Source: Polyangia bacterium
Lineage (GTDB): Bacteria > Myxococcota_A > Polyangia > Nannocystales > Nannocystaceae
Direction: 5' to 3'
Length of the DNA: 64,000 bases
Assembly: GCA_030424595.1 (NCBI GenBank)
Contig: JAUHWG010000016.1
Location: 62,001 to 126,000, forward strand
The notes beneath the pieces are model-generated. The model had not been told where the DNA came from, made no database searches, and saw only the letters and a program-made list of their open reading frames with translations. The translations under genes and the position numbers were made by a program. The number at the start of each line of letters is the position of its first letter. Positions within the stretch are counted from its first letter, which is position 1. Shown here piece after piece: positions 16,545 to 25,857 of this stretch.

Positions 16545-17015
16545 ATGAGTGAACGATCCACGCGTGAGCGTGGGCTAGCCGCTGAAGATGAGGCCGCGCG
16601 ATTCCTAGAATCTCGCGGCCTCTCTGTCGTTGAGCGCAACGTTGAGCTAGCCGGCGGTGAGCTGGACCTGATCGCCCTGCTGCCGCGGGGGGAGACCGGT
16701 GGCGAGAGGGACGCCGATACGGTCGTGTTCGTCGAAGTTCGGAGCCGAGCTGACGCTCGCGCTGGTTCGCCGCTGGAGACGATCAATCGTCGCAAGCGGG
16801 CGCGGGTGCGGAGGACGGCGACTGCGTGGCTCGTCGCCCGGGATCTCTGGGAGAAGGTCGCGGTCCGCTTCGACGTGGTCGGGATTACCTATGGGACAGG
16901 TGATGCGGCCGCGGCGGGGAGCGAGTTCGCGGGTGAGCGCGACCAGGCCTGCGAGAACGAGGAAGCCCCGCGGATCCAGTGGATCCCCGGGGCCTTCGAC
17001 GTCGACGACGCCTGA
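16545..17015 (+). CDS. YraN/UPF0102 family endonuclease-like protein
   Basis: A 156-residue member of the YraN family, which has a restriction-endonuclease-like core resembling Holliday-junction resolvases. The active-site pattern is visible: AAEDEAARFLESRGLSVVERNV at the N-terminus, then GGELDLIALL (E-x-D) and VFVEVRSRAD (ExR/ExK) about 30 residues later, followed by INRRKRARVRRTATAWL. Its biological role is unsettled. The last 35 residues are extra and acidic. ATG follows a GGGGGCGAG ribosome site. It closes the rplS operon, ending 15 bp from the convergent lipoprotein gene. Confidence 0.92.
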   Translation: MSERSTRERGLAAEDEAARFLESRGLSVVERNVELAGGELDLIALLPRGETGGERDADTVVFVEVRSRADARAGSPLETINRRKRARVRRTATAWLVARDLWEKVAVRFDVVGITYGTGDAAAAGSEFAGERDQACENEEAPRIQWIPGAFDVDDA

Positions 17016-17030
17016 ACGAGAGCGAGGGCG

Positions 17031-17654
17031 CTACATATCGCCGGCGGTCGCAGTGGCGGTGGCGGTCTCACCTGCGGTCGGGTCGACGGCCTCGTCGTCG
17101 CCGCACATGATCTTGCCGTCGGCGCAATCGGTAGCGAGCGCGTCGACGGTCGCGTCGGAGATGTCGTCCTCGCAGACGCAGAGACGCTCGCAGCAGAACT
17201 CGCCGAGCTGCTGGATGATCACGCACTTGAACGCGCCGTCACAGGAGGTGTCGTCGGAGAGCACCTTCTCGGTGGGTCCTCCGTCAGCACAGTCCGCGTC
17301 GTCCTCGCAGCGCTTGGAGCACATCGAACGCTGCAGAACGTACGTCAGCGAGAGCTCGCACTTGCTGTTGACGCAGTCGAAGCGCGTCACGCTCGGGTCG
17401 GCGGCGTTGCACTCATCGGCGCTCGCGCAGGAGGTCTCCGGCGCTTTGGACTCGTCCGCGTAGATGCAGAGCAGGTCGTTGCAGCTGAGGGCCGGGAACG
17501 TCACGAGCTTGCTGTCCGGCGGCTCAACGCTGCCGTGGTTGCAAGGAGCACCGACGTCGGCTTGGGGACAACCCCCGAGCAGCGGAATCAAAAGGATGGC
17601 ACCCGCGAGCTGTGCGGCGCTGCGGAGAGAAACGGGCATGCGGATCGCTGGCAT
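17031..17654 (-). CDS. Cysteine-rich lipoprotein of unknown function
   Basis: A 207-residue predicted lipoprotein. The ATG at 17654 gives a classical signal (SLRSAAQLAGAILLIPLLGGC) with a lipobox Leu-Leu-Gly-Gly-Cys near residue 29; upstream in-frame starts have no such logic and give an Arg/Pro-rich compositional extension. The mature part has about 19 cysteines in short spacings (CSKRCEDDADC, CDGAFKC, CCERLCVCED), typical of extracellular disulfide-bonded lipoproteins abundant in Myxococcota. The tail is Thr/Ala-rich. A promoter is proposed at 17783-17810, with a hairpin of CCGGAGC/GCTCCGG (17710-17726) in its leader. Function unknown. Confidence 0.85.
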   Translation of the reverse strand: MPAIRMPVSLRSAAQLAGAILLIPLLGGCPQADVGAPCNHGSVEPPDSKLVTFPALSCNDLLCIYADESKAPETSCASADECNAADPSVTRFDCVNSKCELSLTYVLQRSMCSKRCEDDADCADGGPTEKVLSDDTSCDGAFKCVIIQQLGEFCCERLCVCEDDISDATVDALATDCADGKIMCGDDEAVDPTAGETATATATAGDM

Positions 17655-17782
17655 GGAGGTCTCGCCTGGAGAGGTTGAGAACGGAAGGGAGCTGTAGGCC
17701 CGTGAGGGTCCGGAGCTGGGCTCCGGCTCGCTCGTAGAGAGTACCTGAAGGTAGGGACCGAGTGCGACCGTACTGAAGTCGC

Positions 17783-17810
17783 ATCGTACACCGACAGGCC
17801 CTAGGGTCAA
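17783..17810 (-). promoter_or_regulatory. Candidate sigma-70 promoter of the Cys-rich lipoprotein gene
   Basis: On the minus strand, TTGACC (17810-17805) and TACGAT (17788-17783) are separated by 16 bp. The predicted transcript start near 17776 leaves a leader of about 120 bases that contains a 7-bp perfect hairpin (17710-17726). Confidence 0.5.
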
Positions 17811-18267
17811 GGGTCGATCCAAGGATGTACGGGGGTATCTGCGGCCCGGTTTCGACCCTTTGCATCGGCGCCTGAGGAGGGGGCTTGGGGGTCTGGTGAC
17901 ATGGGTCGCCAGATCTCCACGGGAGAGATCCTCGCGTGGTCTCGTCGTCACGGATCTGGGAGGAATCGAGCTGTAATGAAAATCACAAAAATGATGCCGT
18001 CGGGAGGCCAAATTCTTCGCTACGCCGTAGATCCAAAGCCCTGCGACTGCGTTGAAGCTGGGCTGATGCGGCCCGGCGATCGCGGGATCGCTCCTCCTGC
18101 AGCAATGTCTGGTTTGATGACGAGAAGAGCCGTCCGCGGGGCCTACCCGAGGGCCGGCACGGGATCTGAGCGGGGATCGGCGCCGCAGCGTTGCCTTCGT
18201 TTGCCCGCGCTCAGGGCCCTTGCGGGGCGTCGAAGTCCGCTGGTAATGTCCATGGCCTCTAAGAAGG

Positions 18268-18282
18268 CAATGCCAGGCATTG
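18268..18282. promoter_or_regulatory. Perfect 15-bp palindrome upstream of the TPR locus
   Basis: CAATGCC-A-GGCATTG, 7-bp perfect arms around a single base, followed a few bases later by a second inverted repeat GCCAC-G-GTGGC (18289-18299). The pair lies 84-115 bp before the start codon at 18383. The form suits a dimeric repressor or activator; no binding protein can be named. Confidence 0.45.
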
Positions 18283-18382
18283 CTGATGGCCACGGTGGCA
18301 AGAGATCAGCGCCCGAAACGCAACGGATGCCAGAGGCCCTCACGATGAACCCTCTCCTCTCCGTCGAGGACGCAGCGACAGC

Positions 18383-20173
18383 ATGAAACCGCTCAGACTC
18401 TCGTCTCTTCTCTCCCTTCCCCTCTGTGCGGCGCTCTCTCTCTACGCCGTCACCTCTGACGCAGCTCCGCCGCCGCCGCCTTCGGGCAAGCAGCTTCCGC
18501 CGCCGCCGTCAGGGGACACCCCGCCGCCGCCGCCTGGCGGGGATGTGCCTCCGCCGACCGCTGGTGTGCCGTCTGGCCCTCCGCCGAGCGCGGCCGCCAC
18601 CGGCGTGCTCAAAGAGGCAGAGGAGCAGTACAAGGGGGACAAATTCCTCGAGGCTGCCAAGACCTTCCAGGCGGTCGCCAGCGGGGCGACCCCCGGCGAC
18701 GTGTCCCGAGGTCAGTTCTGGCTCGGCAAGTCGCTCTACAAGCTCGAGTACTACGCTCCCTCGCTCGCGGTCTTCTCGGAGATCGTCGCGGCCGGGCCGA
18801 GCCACCCGTACCACAAGCTGACGCTGCCCTGGCTCGCCTCGCTCTCGCAGGAGCTGCCCGAAGGAGCAGGTGTTCTCGAGAAGGTCGGCACCTACAAGCC
18901 GGCTGACCTCGAGGACAGCGCCTTCGATGAGGTCCGCGACGAGCTGTACTACCTGCTCGGCCGCTTCTTCTACCAGAAGGGCGACCTCGGCCAGTCGATC
19001 GCCCTCCTCGGGCAGGTCCCCGACAACAGCGAGTACTTCATCCCGGCCCAGTTCTTCCTCGGCGTCGCCGAGACCCGCGAGTACCACGGGGCCGAGGCTG
19101 TCAACGCCTTCAAGGAGGTTCTCCGCAAGAACATCCAGCTCAAGGAGGCCGCGGAGAAGGACAAGAGCAAGAAGAAGAAGGAGCTCAAGGCCAAGGCCAA
19201 GGTCGATCGCAAGCGCCGCAAGGAGGCGAAGAAGTCGGGCAAGCCCTACGTCGAGAGCGTCTCGTACGACGAGGAGATGCAGCGCTTCGAGGAGCGTGCC
19301 AACCTCGCCCTCGGCTACATCTTCTACCAGGTCGGCAAGTTCCCGACGGCGAACAAGTACTTCGACAAGATCCCGCTGGAGTCGCCCTACTGGCTCGACT
19401 CGATCCTGTCGACCGCGTGGTCGGAGTTCCGTCTCGTCGAGGTCGAGCCGGATCAGGCGAACCTCCACTACCAGCGTACGCTCGGGTACATCCACACCCT
19501 GAACGCGCCGTTCTTCTACGACTACCTCTACCCGGAGTCGGTCATCCTCAAGGCGGTGACGTACTACTTCAACTGTCGCTACGGACCGGCGAAGCGCGCG
19601 GTTGAGGAGTTCAACCGCCGCTACCCGAAGACCCGCGACGACCTGAAGCAGCTCCTCTCGCAGGCGCCCGAGGACTTCGCCCTCTATGACCTCAGCGTCA
19701 AGATCCGCCAGGGCGAGTCGGGCCTCGATCCCTTCGTCGAGGAGGTCGCCCAGAAGACCCTCCAAGACAAGACGATCGAGAAGACCTACGCCTACGTCGC
19801 GGAACTCGAGCGGGAGCTCGAGGTCTTCGAGGCCGGGAGCAACGACTTCAAGGCCAGCTCCCTCGGCGATCGGATCAGCGAGGACATCGACACCGCGCTG
19901 TCACAGGCCAAGGAGACGACTGGAGCGCTCGCCCGCCAGCGTCTCACGCAGCAGATCAACGAGATCAACGCCCTCGAGCGCGAGGCGATCAAGATCGAGT
20001 ACGAGATCCTCAACCGCATCAAGGCAGGCGGTGAGGGCACTCCGACCGAGAGGCGGCCCGACAAGCCGAAGATCGACTCGGAGCACGAGATCTACAACTA
20101 CAACGGCGAGTACTGGAAAGACGAGCTCGGTTACTACAACTACAAGGTCACCAGCCTCTGCACAGAGGAGTGA
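18383..20173 (+). CDS. Secreted TPR-like protein with a proline-rich N-terminus
   Basis: A 596-residue exported protein, first gene of the rightward TPR block. A signal peptide (KPLRLSSLLSLPLCAALSLYAVTSDAA) is cleaved near residue 28. It is followed by about 45 residues of Pro/Gly (PPPPPSGKQLPPPPSGD and similar), then TPR-like helices from about residue 75. Typical pieces are EEQYKGDKFLEAAKTFQAV, GQFWLGKSLYKLEYYAPSLAVF and LYYLLGRFFYQKGDLGQSIALL. A very Lys-rich insertion (about residues 255-290) and a charged coiled-coil C-terminal third follow. Position and form recall periplasmic TPR components of the Myxococcus Glt machine such as GltC, but I cannot establish orthology. A strong hairpin at 20186-20210 separates it from the next gene. 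Confidence 0.85.
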   Translation: MKPLRLSSLLSLPLCAALSLYAVTSDAAPPPPPSGKQLPPPPSGDTPPPPPGGDVPPPTAGVPSGPPPSAAATGVLKEAEEQYKGDKFLEAAKTFQAVASGATPGDVSRGQFWLGKSLYKLEYYAPSLAVFSEIVAAGPSHPYHKLTLPWLASLSQELPEGAGVLEKVGTYKPADLEDSAFDEVRDELYYLLGRFFYQKGDLGQSIALLGQVPDNSEYFIPAQFFLGVAETREYHGAEAVNAFKEVLRKNIQLKEAAEKDKSKKKKELKAKAKVDRKRRKEAKKSGKPYVESVSYDEEMQRFEERANLALGYIFYQVGKFPTANKYFDKIPLESPYWLDSILSTAWSEFRLVEVEPDQANLHYQRTLGYIHTLNAPFFYDYLYPESVILKAVTYYFNCRYGPAKRAVEEFNRRYPKTRDDLKQLLSQAPEDFALYDLSVKIRQGESGLDPFVEEVAQKTLQDKTIEKTYAYVAELERELEVFEAGSNDFKASSLGDRISEDIDTALSQAKETTGALARQRLTQQINEINALEREAIKIEYEILNRIKAGGEGTPTERRPDKPKIDSEHEIYNYNGEYWKDELGYYNYKVTSLCTEE

Positions 20174-20185
20174 TCATCGCCACCA

Positions 20186-20210
20186 CAGGGGGCCCGCGCG
20201 CGGCCCCCTG
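20186..20210 (+). terminator. Strong hairpin between the first two TPR genes
   Basis: CAGGGGGCC and GGCCCCCTG form a 9-bp perfect stem with a 7-base loop. The tail (CGTGCGTTCG) has few T, so it may act as an mRNA-stabilising or partial termination structure rather than a full terminator. Confidence 0.5.
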
Positions 20211-20264
20211 CGTGCGTTCGACGCCCGCCCAGAGTGGCAGGCCGCAAGAGAGGTATAGGGGTCC

Positions 20265-23200
20265 ATGAACACGTCGCAGAGCAAGCTGAAGTCCCGCCGG
20301 ATCGGTTTCTTCACCAGCATCGCCCTCGTCGCCGCGCTCTTCACCGGCGGCTCGAGCGTCGCCAACGCGGAAGAAGCGGACGGGGAAAAGAAGAGCAGCG
20401 TCAAGTACAGCCGCTCGTCGAGCAAGGTTAAGGCCAAAGAGAACCTGGACACGAAGTTCAAGGAAGAGCAGGAGAAGCAGAAGAAGGCTGACACCCGCAA
20501 GGTCTCGATGATCGCGGGCACCGACTTCGCGAAGAAGCGCGAGGCGGTCAAGCAGGAGATCGCTGACCAGCAGATCGAGCAGCTCAAGCGTCTTCTCAAC
20601 GCCACGGATCCGACGGATCCAGAGTACGCCGATCTCCTCTTCCGCCTCTCGGACCACTTCCTCGAGAAGAAGGCCTACTTCGAACTCCAGTCGGGCTCGC
20701 TCTACGAGCAGGTCTTCGCCGCCGAGGAGAAGGGCCAGAAGAGCAAGGCGAAGCAGCTCAAGGCGAAGCAGAAGGCCTTCGACAAGAAGGCCAAGGAGGC
20801 CAGCGGCCAGGCGGTCAAGCTCTACAAGGCGCTCGTGATGTCGCCGGCGCTGTCGAAGTACAAGCGCATCGACGAGGCCCTCTACTTCTACGCCTTCGAG
20901 CTCGGTCAGCTCGGGCGTGAGGCGGAGATGAAGGACGCCTACGTCAAGCTGATTCAGGACTACCCGAACAGCCAGTACATCCCGAACGCGTATCTCTCGT
21001 TCGCCGACTACTACTTCAACAAGAACCAGATCGGCGACGCGCTGCGGCTCTACGAGAAGGTCATCACCTTCAAGGACAGCCCGGTCTACGCCTACGCCCT
21101 CTACAAGATGGGCTGGTGTCACCTCAACCCGGTCGGCACCGCCGAGCCGCGCTACGACCTCAGCCTGCAATACTTCGTCAACACGGTGAAGGCGACGATC
21201 GAAGGCCGCGCCGGCTCGGAGGGCAACGCCCAGCAGCTCCGCCGCGACGCCCGTCGAGACATGGTCCAGGCCTACGCTCAGGTCGGCAAGGTCACCAAGG
21301 CCTACGAGTTCTTCAAGCAGATCGGCGACGGTCCCAAGAAGGACGAGAGCATGTCGCGGAAGATGATGGAGCTGCTCGCAGTCCGTTACTTCGGCGGCGG
21401 TTTCTACACGGAGTCGACCTACATCTACAAGCAGCTCCAGGAGACCTTCCCGGAGGACCCGCAGACCTGTGAGTGGCAGGGCCGGATCGTCATCAACGCC
21501 CTGGCGACCGACAACAAGGACGTCCAGTGGCAGGAGACCGACAAGCTCGGCACCTACTGGGACAAGTTCCGCGACGGCAAATTCAAGAAGTCGATCAAGC
21601 GGAAGTGTCGTGACGAGACCCTCGACACGATGAAGCAGATGGCGACGGTCTGGCACGACGAGGCCGAGAAGACCAAGAACGCCGACACCTACGCCCTCGC
21701 AGAGCAGGCCTACGAGAGCTTCCTTCGCACCTTCCCGAAGGACAAGGAGCGCTACGAGATCCAGCTCTACTACGCTGAGCTCCTGTGGGCCCGCGGAGAG
21801 GCCCTGGTCGAGAAGAAGGAGACCAAGGACGACGGGCTCAAGAAGTTCCGCCGTGCGCACGAGGAGTTCGTCAAGGTCCTCGAGATCGACCCCTCCGGAA
21901 AGTACACGCAGGACGCCGCCTACGCGCAGATGCTGGCGATGAAGAACGCCCTCGAGTACGACGAGACCGGCGGTCAGTCGAAAGCCTGCAAGACCAACTC
22001 GGAGGGCGTCTGCGTCTACGACGACAAGGTCAAGAAGAAGAAGGTCAAGAAGAGCAAGGACGCCAAGGTCAACGCCGAGGACTACTCAGAGACTGAGTAC
22101 ACCGACGACGAGAAGGCGATGCTCTCCGCGTACGAGATCTATCAGAAGTACGTGAAGAAGAAGGACGACAAGGAGCTGCCCAAGATCATGTATCACCGGG
22201 CGAAGCTCATGATGATCCACAACAAGTTCAAGGAGGCCAAGCCCCTCACGGAGGAGATCGTCGTCAAGTTTGACGGCAGCATCTACGCCGCGTGGTGTGC
22301 CGAGATGCTCCTGGACATCTTGACGATCAACTGGACCAAGGAGGGCAACACGCCGGAGGAGCAGATCAAGGCCTCGGACGACCTCGAGAACTGGGCGAAG
22401 AAGTTCCAGACCCTCAAGGTCTACAAGCACGAGGAGGCGGACGAGCTCCGCAAGGCGATCCCGCGGCTCCTGGCCGGTATCGGCTGGAAGAAGGGGATGA
22501 CCTACCTCGAGGCTGGGCGTGCCGGTGACCCCGAGGGCTACCGGAAGTGCGCTGAGCAGTTCATCGCCATCTACAACGAGTACGGCGACGAGCACGACAA
22601 GGCCGACACGCTCATCTGGAACGCGGCCCAGTGCTACGAGGCATCCTTCCTCTTGGGACAGGCTGTCCGCTTCCGCAAGATCCTCCTCGAGAAGTTCCCG
22701 GAGAGCGAGCACTACAAGCCGACCCTGCAGTACCTCGGCGGGAACTACCAGGCGATCGCGATGTACGAGAAGGCGGCCGAGCGCTACGAGGCCTACGCCG
22801 AGAAGTACATCAAGGAGAGCGACGCTCCGTCGGCGCTGCAAAACGCCTACCTCTACCGTCTCGGCCTCGGCCAGACCGATGAGGCGGAGACGAACCTCCG
22901 GAAGTACGAGAACCTCTACAAGAAGAAGGACCCGAAGAAGGCCGCGACGATCTTCTGGTCCCGTCACGACATCCTCAAGTCGGACGACGAGAAGCTCAAG
23001 CACGCGCAGGCCTACCTCAAGACCTACGCGAAGTCCGGCGGTAACGATCGACAGATCGTCGCCGAGGGGGTCATCGGCCAGATCCTCTGGCGTCAGTCCT
23101 GCGAGAAGGGGCTGCTCTACGACTCCTGCCTCTCGATCCAGCGGAAGACTGCTGTCGCCGGTGAGAAGGCTCGTCAGCGGGCCAAGGAGCTCAAGCGCAA

Positions 23201-24119
23201 GGCCAAGAAGGCCAAGCAGAAGAGCGGCGGTAGCGGCAAGAAGAAGGTCGACATCCCCAAGTACTGCGGTAGCGCGACGTCGGGCATCATCACGGTGTAC
23301 CCGCGCAACAAGAAGAAGGCCGCAGAGGCGCAGAAGCACTTCGCGACGGTCGTCAAGCTCAGCCGCAACAAGGTCGACATTCCCGACGATGATCGCGGCC
23401 GGATCGAGGACTATCGCAACGCTATCGCGATGGCCCAGGTCTACGCGGCTGACCAGGACTACGAGGAGTACCTGACCCTCGAGATGCCGGGCGGTCTCAA
23501 CTTCAACGTCGAGGAGTACAAGAAGGACTCCGGGCTGCCGAAGTGGGAGCGTGAGTACAAGGAGCAGGTCAAGAAGCGCGACGAGTCGGTCAAGCGGCTC
23601 ACCGAGTGGAAGACCAAGAAGGAGGGGCTCGGCGCCAAGCTCGTGAAGGCCTACGACGGCATCGTCGAGGCTAAGCAGAGCCCGCACTGGATGCTCGCGG
23701 CGGCGGCTCGCTCGGCGATGGTCTCGCAGAACTTCGCCGACCAGCTCTACCGTGCAGAGGTTCCCTCCTCGTTCAAGACCGAGGAGGAGTACTTCGCCTA
23801 CTGTGACGCGCTGGGTGACATGGCCGGGCCGATCCAGGAGTCGGCGGTCCAGAAGTTCACCTACTGCCTCGATCGCTCGACGCAGTACCAGTTCTTCAAC
23901 GAGTTCTCGCGACTCTGCGAGGACGAGCTCCAGCAGCGTGACCCTGACAAGTACCCCGCGACCAACGAGATCTTCGGCGACTCGATCTACACGGACAGCC
24001 GTCCGGATATCGTCGACGTCCAGCTCGACCTCGAGGGTGAGAAGCGCAAGGTCAACCTCGGCGGCAAGAAGAAGACAGAAGAGAAGAAGGAAGAGGGCGC
24101 CGGCGAGTCCAGCCTCTAG
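20265..24119 (+). CDS. gltD: Large secreted TPR protein, GltD/AgmU-like
   Basis: A 1284-residue exported protein. The signal peptide (SRRIGFFTSIALVAALFTGGSSVANA) is cleaved near residue 35. A Lys/Glu-rich segment follows, then TPR-like repeats along most of the length, for example LLFRLSDHFLEKKAYFELQ, AYVKLIQDYPNSQYIPNAYLSFADYYF, KALVMSPALSKYKRIDEALYFYAF, and GGNYQAIAMYEKAAERYEAYAEKY. There are Lys-rich insertions near residues 590-610 and 965-1000 and an acidic Lys/Glu C-terminus. Size, export and position directly before a TPR lipoprotein match GltD (AgmU) of the Myxococcus gliding machinery, a periplasmic scaffold. Evidence is architecture and gene order only. No enzymatic domain is seen. 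The ATG is preceded by AGAGAGGTATAGGGGTCC. Confidence 0.68.
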   Translation: MNTSQSKLKSRRIGFFTSIALVAALFTGGSSVANAEEADGEKKSSVKYSRSSSKVKAKENLDTKFKEEQEKQKKADTRKVSMIAGTDFAKKREAVKQEIADQQIEQLKRLLNATDPTDPEYADLLFRLSDHFLEKKAYFELQSGSLYEQVFAAEEKGQKSKAKQLKAKQKAFDKKAKEASGQAVKLYKALVMSPALSKYKRIDEALYFYAFELGQLGREAEMKDAYVKLIQDYPNSQYIPNAYLSFADYYFNKNQIGDALRLYEKVITFKDSPVYAYALYKMGWCHLNPVGTAEPRYDLSLQYFVNTVKATIEGRAGSEGNAQQLRRDARRDMVQAYAQVGKVTKAYEFFKQIGDGPKKDESMSRKMMELLAVRYFGGGFYTESTYIYKQLQETFPEDPQTCEWQGRIVINALATDNKDVQWQETDKLGTYWDKFRDGKFKKSIKRKCRDETLDTMKQMATVWHDEAEKTKNADTYALAEQAYESFLRTFPKDKERYEIQLYYAELLWARGEALVEKKETKDDGLKKFRRAHEEFVKVLEIDPSGKYTQDAAYAQMLAMKNALEYDETGGQSKACKTNSEGVCVYDDKVKKKKVKKSKDAKVNAEDYSETEYTDDEKAMLSAYEIYQKYVKKKDDKELPKIMYHRAKLMMIHNKFKEAKPLTEEIVVKFDGSIYAAWCAEMLLDILTINWTKEGNTPEEQIKASDDLENWAKKFQTLKVYKHEEADELRKAIPRLLAGIGWKKGMTYLEAGRAGDPEGYRKCAEQFIAIYNEYGDEHDKADTLIWNAAQCYEASFLLGQAVRFRKILLEKFPESEHYKPTLQYLGGNYQAIAMYEKAAERYEAYAEKYIKESDAPSALQNAYLYRLGLGQTDEAETNLRKYENLYKKKDPKKAATIFWSRHDILKSDDEKLKHAQAYLKTYAKSGGNDRQIVAEGVIGQILWRQSCEKGLLYDSCLSIQRKTAVAGEKARQRAKELKRKAKKAKQKSGGSGKKKVDIPKYCGSATSGIITVYPRNKKKAAEAQKHFATVVKLSRNKVDIPDDDRGRIEDYRNAIAMAQVYAADQDYEEYLTLEMPGGLNFNVEEYKKDSGLPKWEREYKEQVKKRDESVKRLTEWKTKKEGLGAKLVKAYDGIVEAKQSPHWMLAAAARSAMVSQNFADQLYRAEVPSSFKTEEEYFAYCDALGDMAGPIQESAVQKFTYCLDRSTQYQFFNEFSRLCEDELQQRDPDKYPATNEIFGDSIYTDSRPDIVDVQLDLEGEKRKVNLGGKKKTEEKKEEGAGESSL

Positions 24120-24149
24120 GCCTGACGACCGAAAGACGGAGACAAGACC

Positions 24150-25595
24150 ATGCACAAGATGAGCAAGATTCTCAGCATTGGCCTCCTGGCGGTCGCCTTG
24201 AGCGCTTGTAAGGGCAAGGAGACGACGACGACGCCGGAGACCGGAGAGACTGCGGGTAAGGGCAGCGCGGCGGCGGCAGATCCGACCAAGGCCTCCGCCG
24301 AGGCGAAGGCCGACTTCGAGGCTGCGGTCAAGAAGTACAACTCGGCGAAGGCTGACGGGAAGCTCAGCGACGCTGAGTGTGAGTCGACGGCGGGGGCCTT
24401 CACGAAGGTCTACAAGGACCACGGCGTGCAGATGGCGATCGCGTACTTCAACGCGGGCGCGGTCTGGGACGAGTGCGGCAAGGCGGACAAGGCCGAGCCG
24501 ATCTACGCCGAGGTCGTGAAGAAGGCGCCGAAGTTCGACCTCGCCTACAACAACCTCGGGGTCATCTACTGGAAGAAGGGGCAGACCGACAAGGCGTTGG
24601 ACCTCTTCAAGAAGGGCGTCGAGAACAACAAGAAGGTCGCCCGAGCGGCTCGCAACAACGTCGCGGGCCTAGCGCGCAACCAGTACATCAAGACCCTCGA
24701 CGTCAACACCTTCAACGAGGCACAGCGGTCGATCCAGGGGGTTCTGGCGCTCGACTCGGGCAACCAGGCGGCCTACGAGAACCTGGCGCGCCTCTACTAC
24801 GATCGCGGGATCCGCAAGGACAAGTCCTACCTCGTTCTCGCGAACCTGGTCATCACCCAGGCGCTGCGGGTGTTCAAGGACGACAACCGCGAGAGCGCGG
24901 ACATCCTGAACATCTCTGGTCTCCTGATGATGGAGCGCAACAACCAGGTTGACGCGCTCAAGGCGTTCAAGGAGGCCGTTCGGGTCGAGGCGAACCACAC
25001 CCAGGCCAACCTGAACATCGCCTTCATCTCGATCCGCTTCCGCGACTACGCCCAGGCGGAGAAGAGCCTGCAGATCGCCCTCAAGGACAAGAAGCAGAAG
25101 GGGAACATCGAGGCGTGGCTCGCCCTCGGGGTCGCACAGCGTGGCTTGAAGAAGTTCAAGGAGGCCGAGAAGGCGTACAACCAGGCCGCCAAGCTGCAGA
25201 GCAAGGACCCGCGCCCCTGGTACAACCTCGGGATCCTGAACCAGGAGCATCTCGCCACCACCGATGACATCGACGAGGCGGGGACGAAGAAGTACTTCAA
25301 CGTCGCGAGGAAGCACTACGACAAGTTCCTCCAGCTCGCGGGGAGCGACGCTTCCTACAAGGACAAGGTCCTCGACGTGAAGGACCGGCTCGTGACCATC
25401 GACGAGACCTTTGAGAACTTCAAGGTCATGGCCGAGCTGATGAAGAAGGCCAAGGAGATGGAGGAGCTGCAGAAGAAGCAGGACGCTGAGGAGCGCGAGC
25501 GCCTCCTCAAGCTCGAGCAGCAGGCGATGGAGGCCGAGAAGGCCGCCGAGGGGGGCGCCGCGCCCGCCGAAGAGCCGGCTGCCGACAAGAAGTAG
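24150..25595 (+). CDS. gltE: TPR lipoprotein, GltE/AglT-like
   Basis: A 481-residue lipoprotein with signal and lipobox LLAVALSAC (Leu-Ser-Ala-Cys, lipidated Cys near residue 20). A Thr/Ala/Glu linker follows, then about eight TPR units: FDLAYNNLGVIYWKKGQTDKAL, QAAYENLARLYYDRGI, HTQANLNIAFISIRFRDYAQAE, GNIEAWLALGVAQRGLKKFKEA, PWYNLGILNQEH. The C-terminus is a coiled coil rich in Met/Lys/Glu. It starts 30 bp after the gltD-like gene and is followed by an intrinsic terminator. In Myxococcus GltE is an outer-membrane TPR lipoprotein of the adventurous gliding machinery located directly after gltD; lipobox, TPRs and order all fit. An ATG three codons further on is an alternative start. Confidence 0.72.
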   Translation: MHKMSKILSIGLLAVALSACKGKETTTTPETGETAGKGSAAAADPTKASAEAKADFEAAVKKYNSAKADGKLSDAECESTAGAFTKVYKDHGVQMAIAYFNAGAVWDECGKADKAEPIYAEVVKKAPKFDLAYNNLGVIYWKKGQTDKALDLFKKGVENNKKVARAARNNVAGLARNQYIKTLDVNTFNEAQRSIQGVLALDSGNQAAYENLARLYYDRGIRKDKSYLVLANLVITQALRVFKDDNRESADILNISGLLMMERNNQVDALKAFKEAVRVEANHTQANLNIAFISIRFRDYAQAEKSLQIALKDKKQKGNIEAWLALGVAQRGLKKFKEAEKAYNQAAKLQSKDPRPWYNLGILNQEHLATTDDIDEAGTKKYFNVARKHYDKFLQLAGSDASYKDKVLDVKDRLVTIDETFENFKVMAELMKKAKEMEELQKKQDAEERERLLKLEQQAMEAEKAAEGGAAPAEEPAADKK

Positions 25596-25620
25596 CTCCC
25601 ATCGAGCTCGAACCCCGGAT

Positions 25621-25648
25621 ACGGGCGGCCGCAAGGTCGCCCGTTCTT
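25621..25648 (+). terminator. Intrinsic terminator after the GltE-like gene
   Basis: ACGGGCGGCC and GGTCGCCCGT form a 10-bp stem with one G-U pair closed by a GCAA tetraloop, followed by TCTTCG. This separates the gltD-gltE-like pair from the next genes, which must have their own promoter. Confidence 0.75.
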
Positions 25649-25857
25649 CGTGGTTGCTGTCCTCGGAGTCGACGAAGGTGTCTCCTTCGACGACATCGCC
25701 CGCGAGATCTGCGCGGTGGGGGCGGAGATCTTATCGAGCCCTGCGGGTGTTCAATTGTGGCGCGTACGGTCCCGTAGGCGGTTTACAAGGTGCGTGGAGC
25801 GGGGCTAGGATTCTGTGTGCTGAGCCCTCGACTAGCCGGGGGCCGGGGAGTTCTGTG

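Larger units (their letters stand above)
17655..18382. other. 728-bp divergent intergenic region
   Basis: No gene is supported here; the open frames crossing it are composition-driven. The stretch includes a less GC-rich segment around 17970-18020 and a promoter for the leftward lipoprotein gene. It also has two neighbouring inverted repeats near 18268-18299, about 100 bp before the first gene of the TPR locus. Its size suggests a regulated start of the long downstream block. Confidence 0.6.

Noticed and set aside
17655..18293. N-terminal extension of the Cys-rich lipoprotein
   Set aside because: The ATG at 17654 gives a perfect lipoprotein signal, while the extension is Arg/Pro-rich and spans the proposed promoter.
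17901..18386. Rightward 161-codon open frame before the TPR locus
   Set aside because: It shows no domain or signal, crosses the palindromes and overlaps the start of the secreted TPR gene; composition looks random.
22086..24422. 778-codon antisense open frame opposite the GltD-like gene
   Set aside because: Same shadow effect; the opposite strand encodes a coherent TPR protein with signal peptide.
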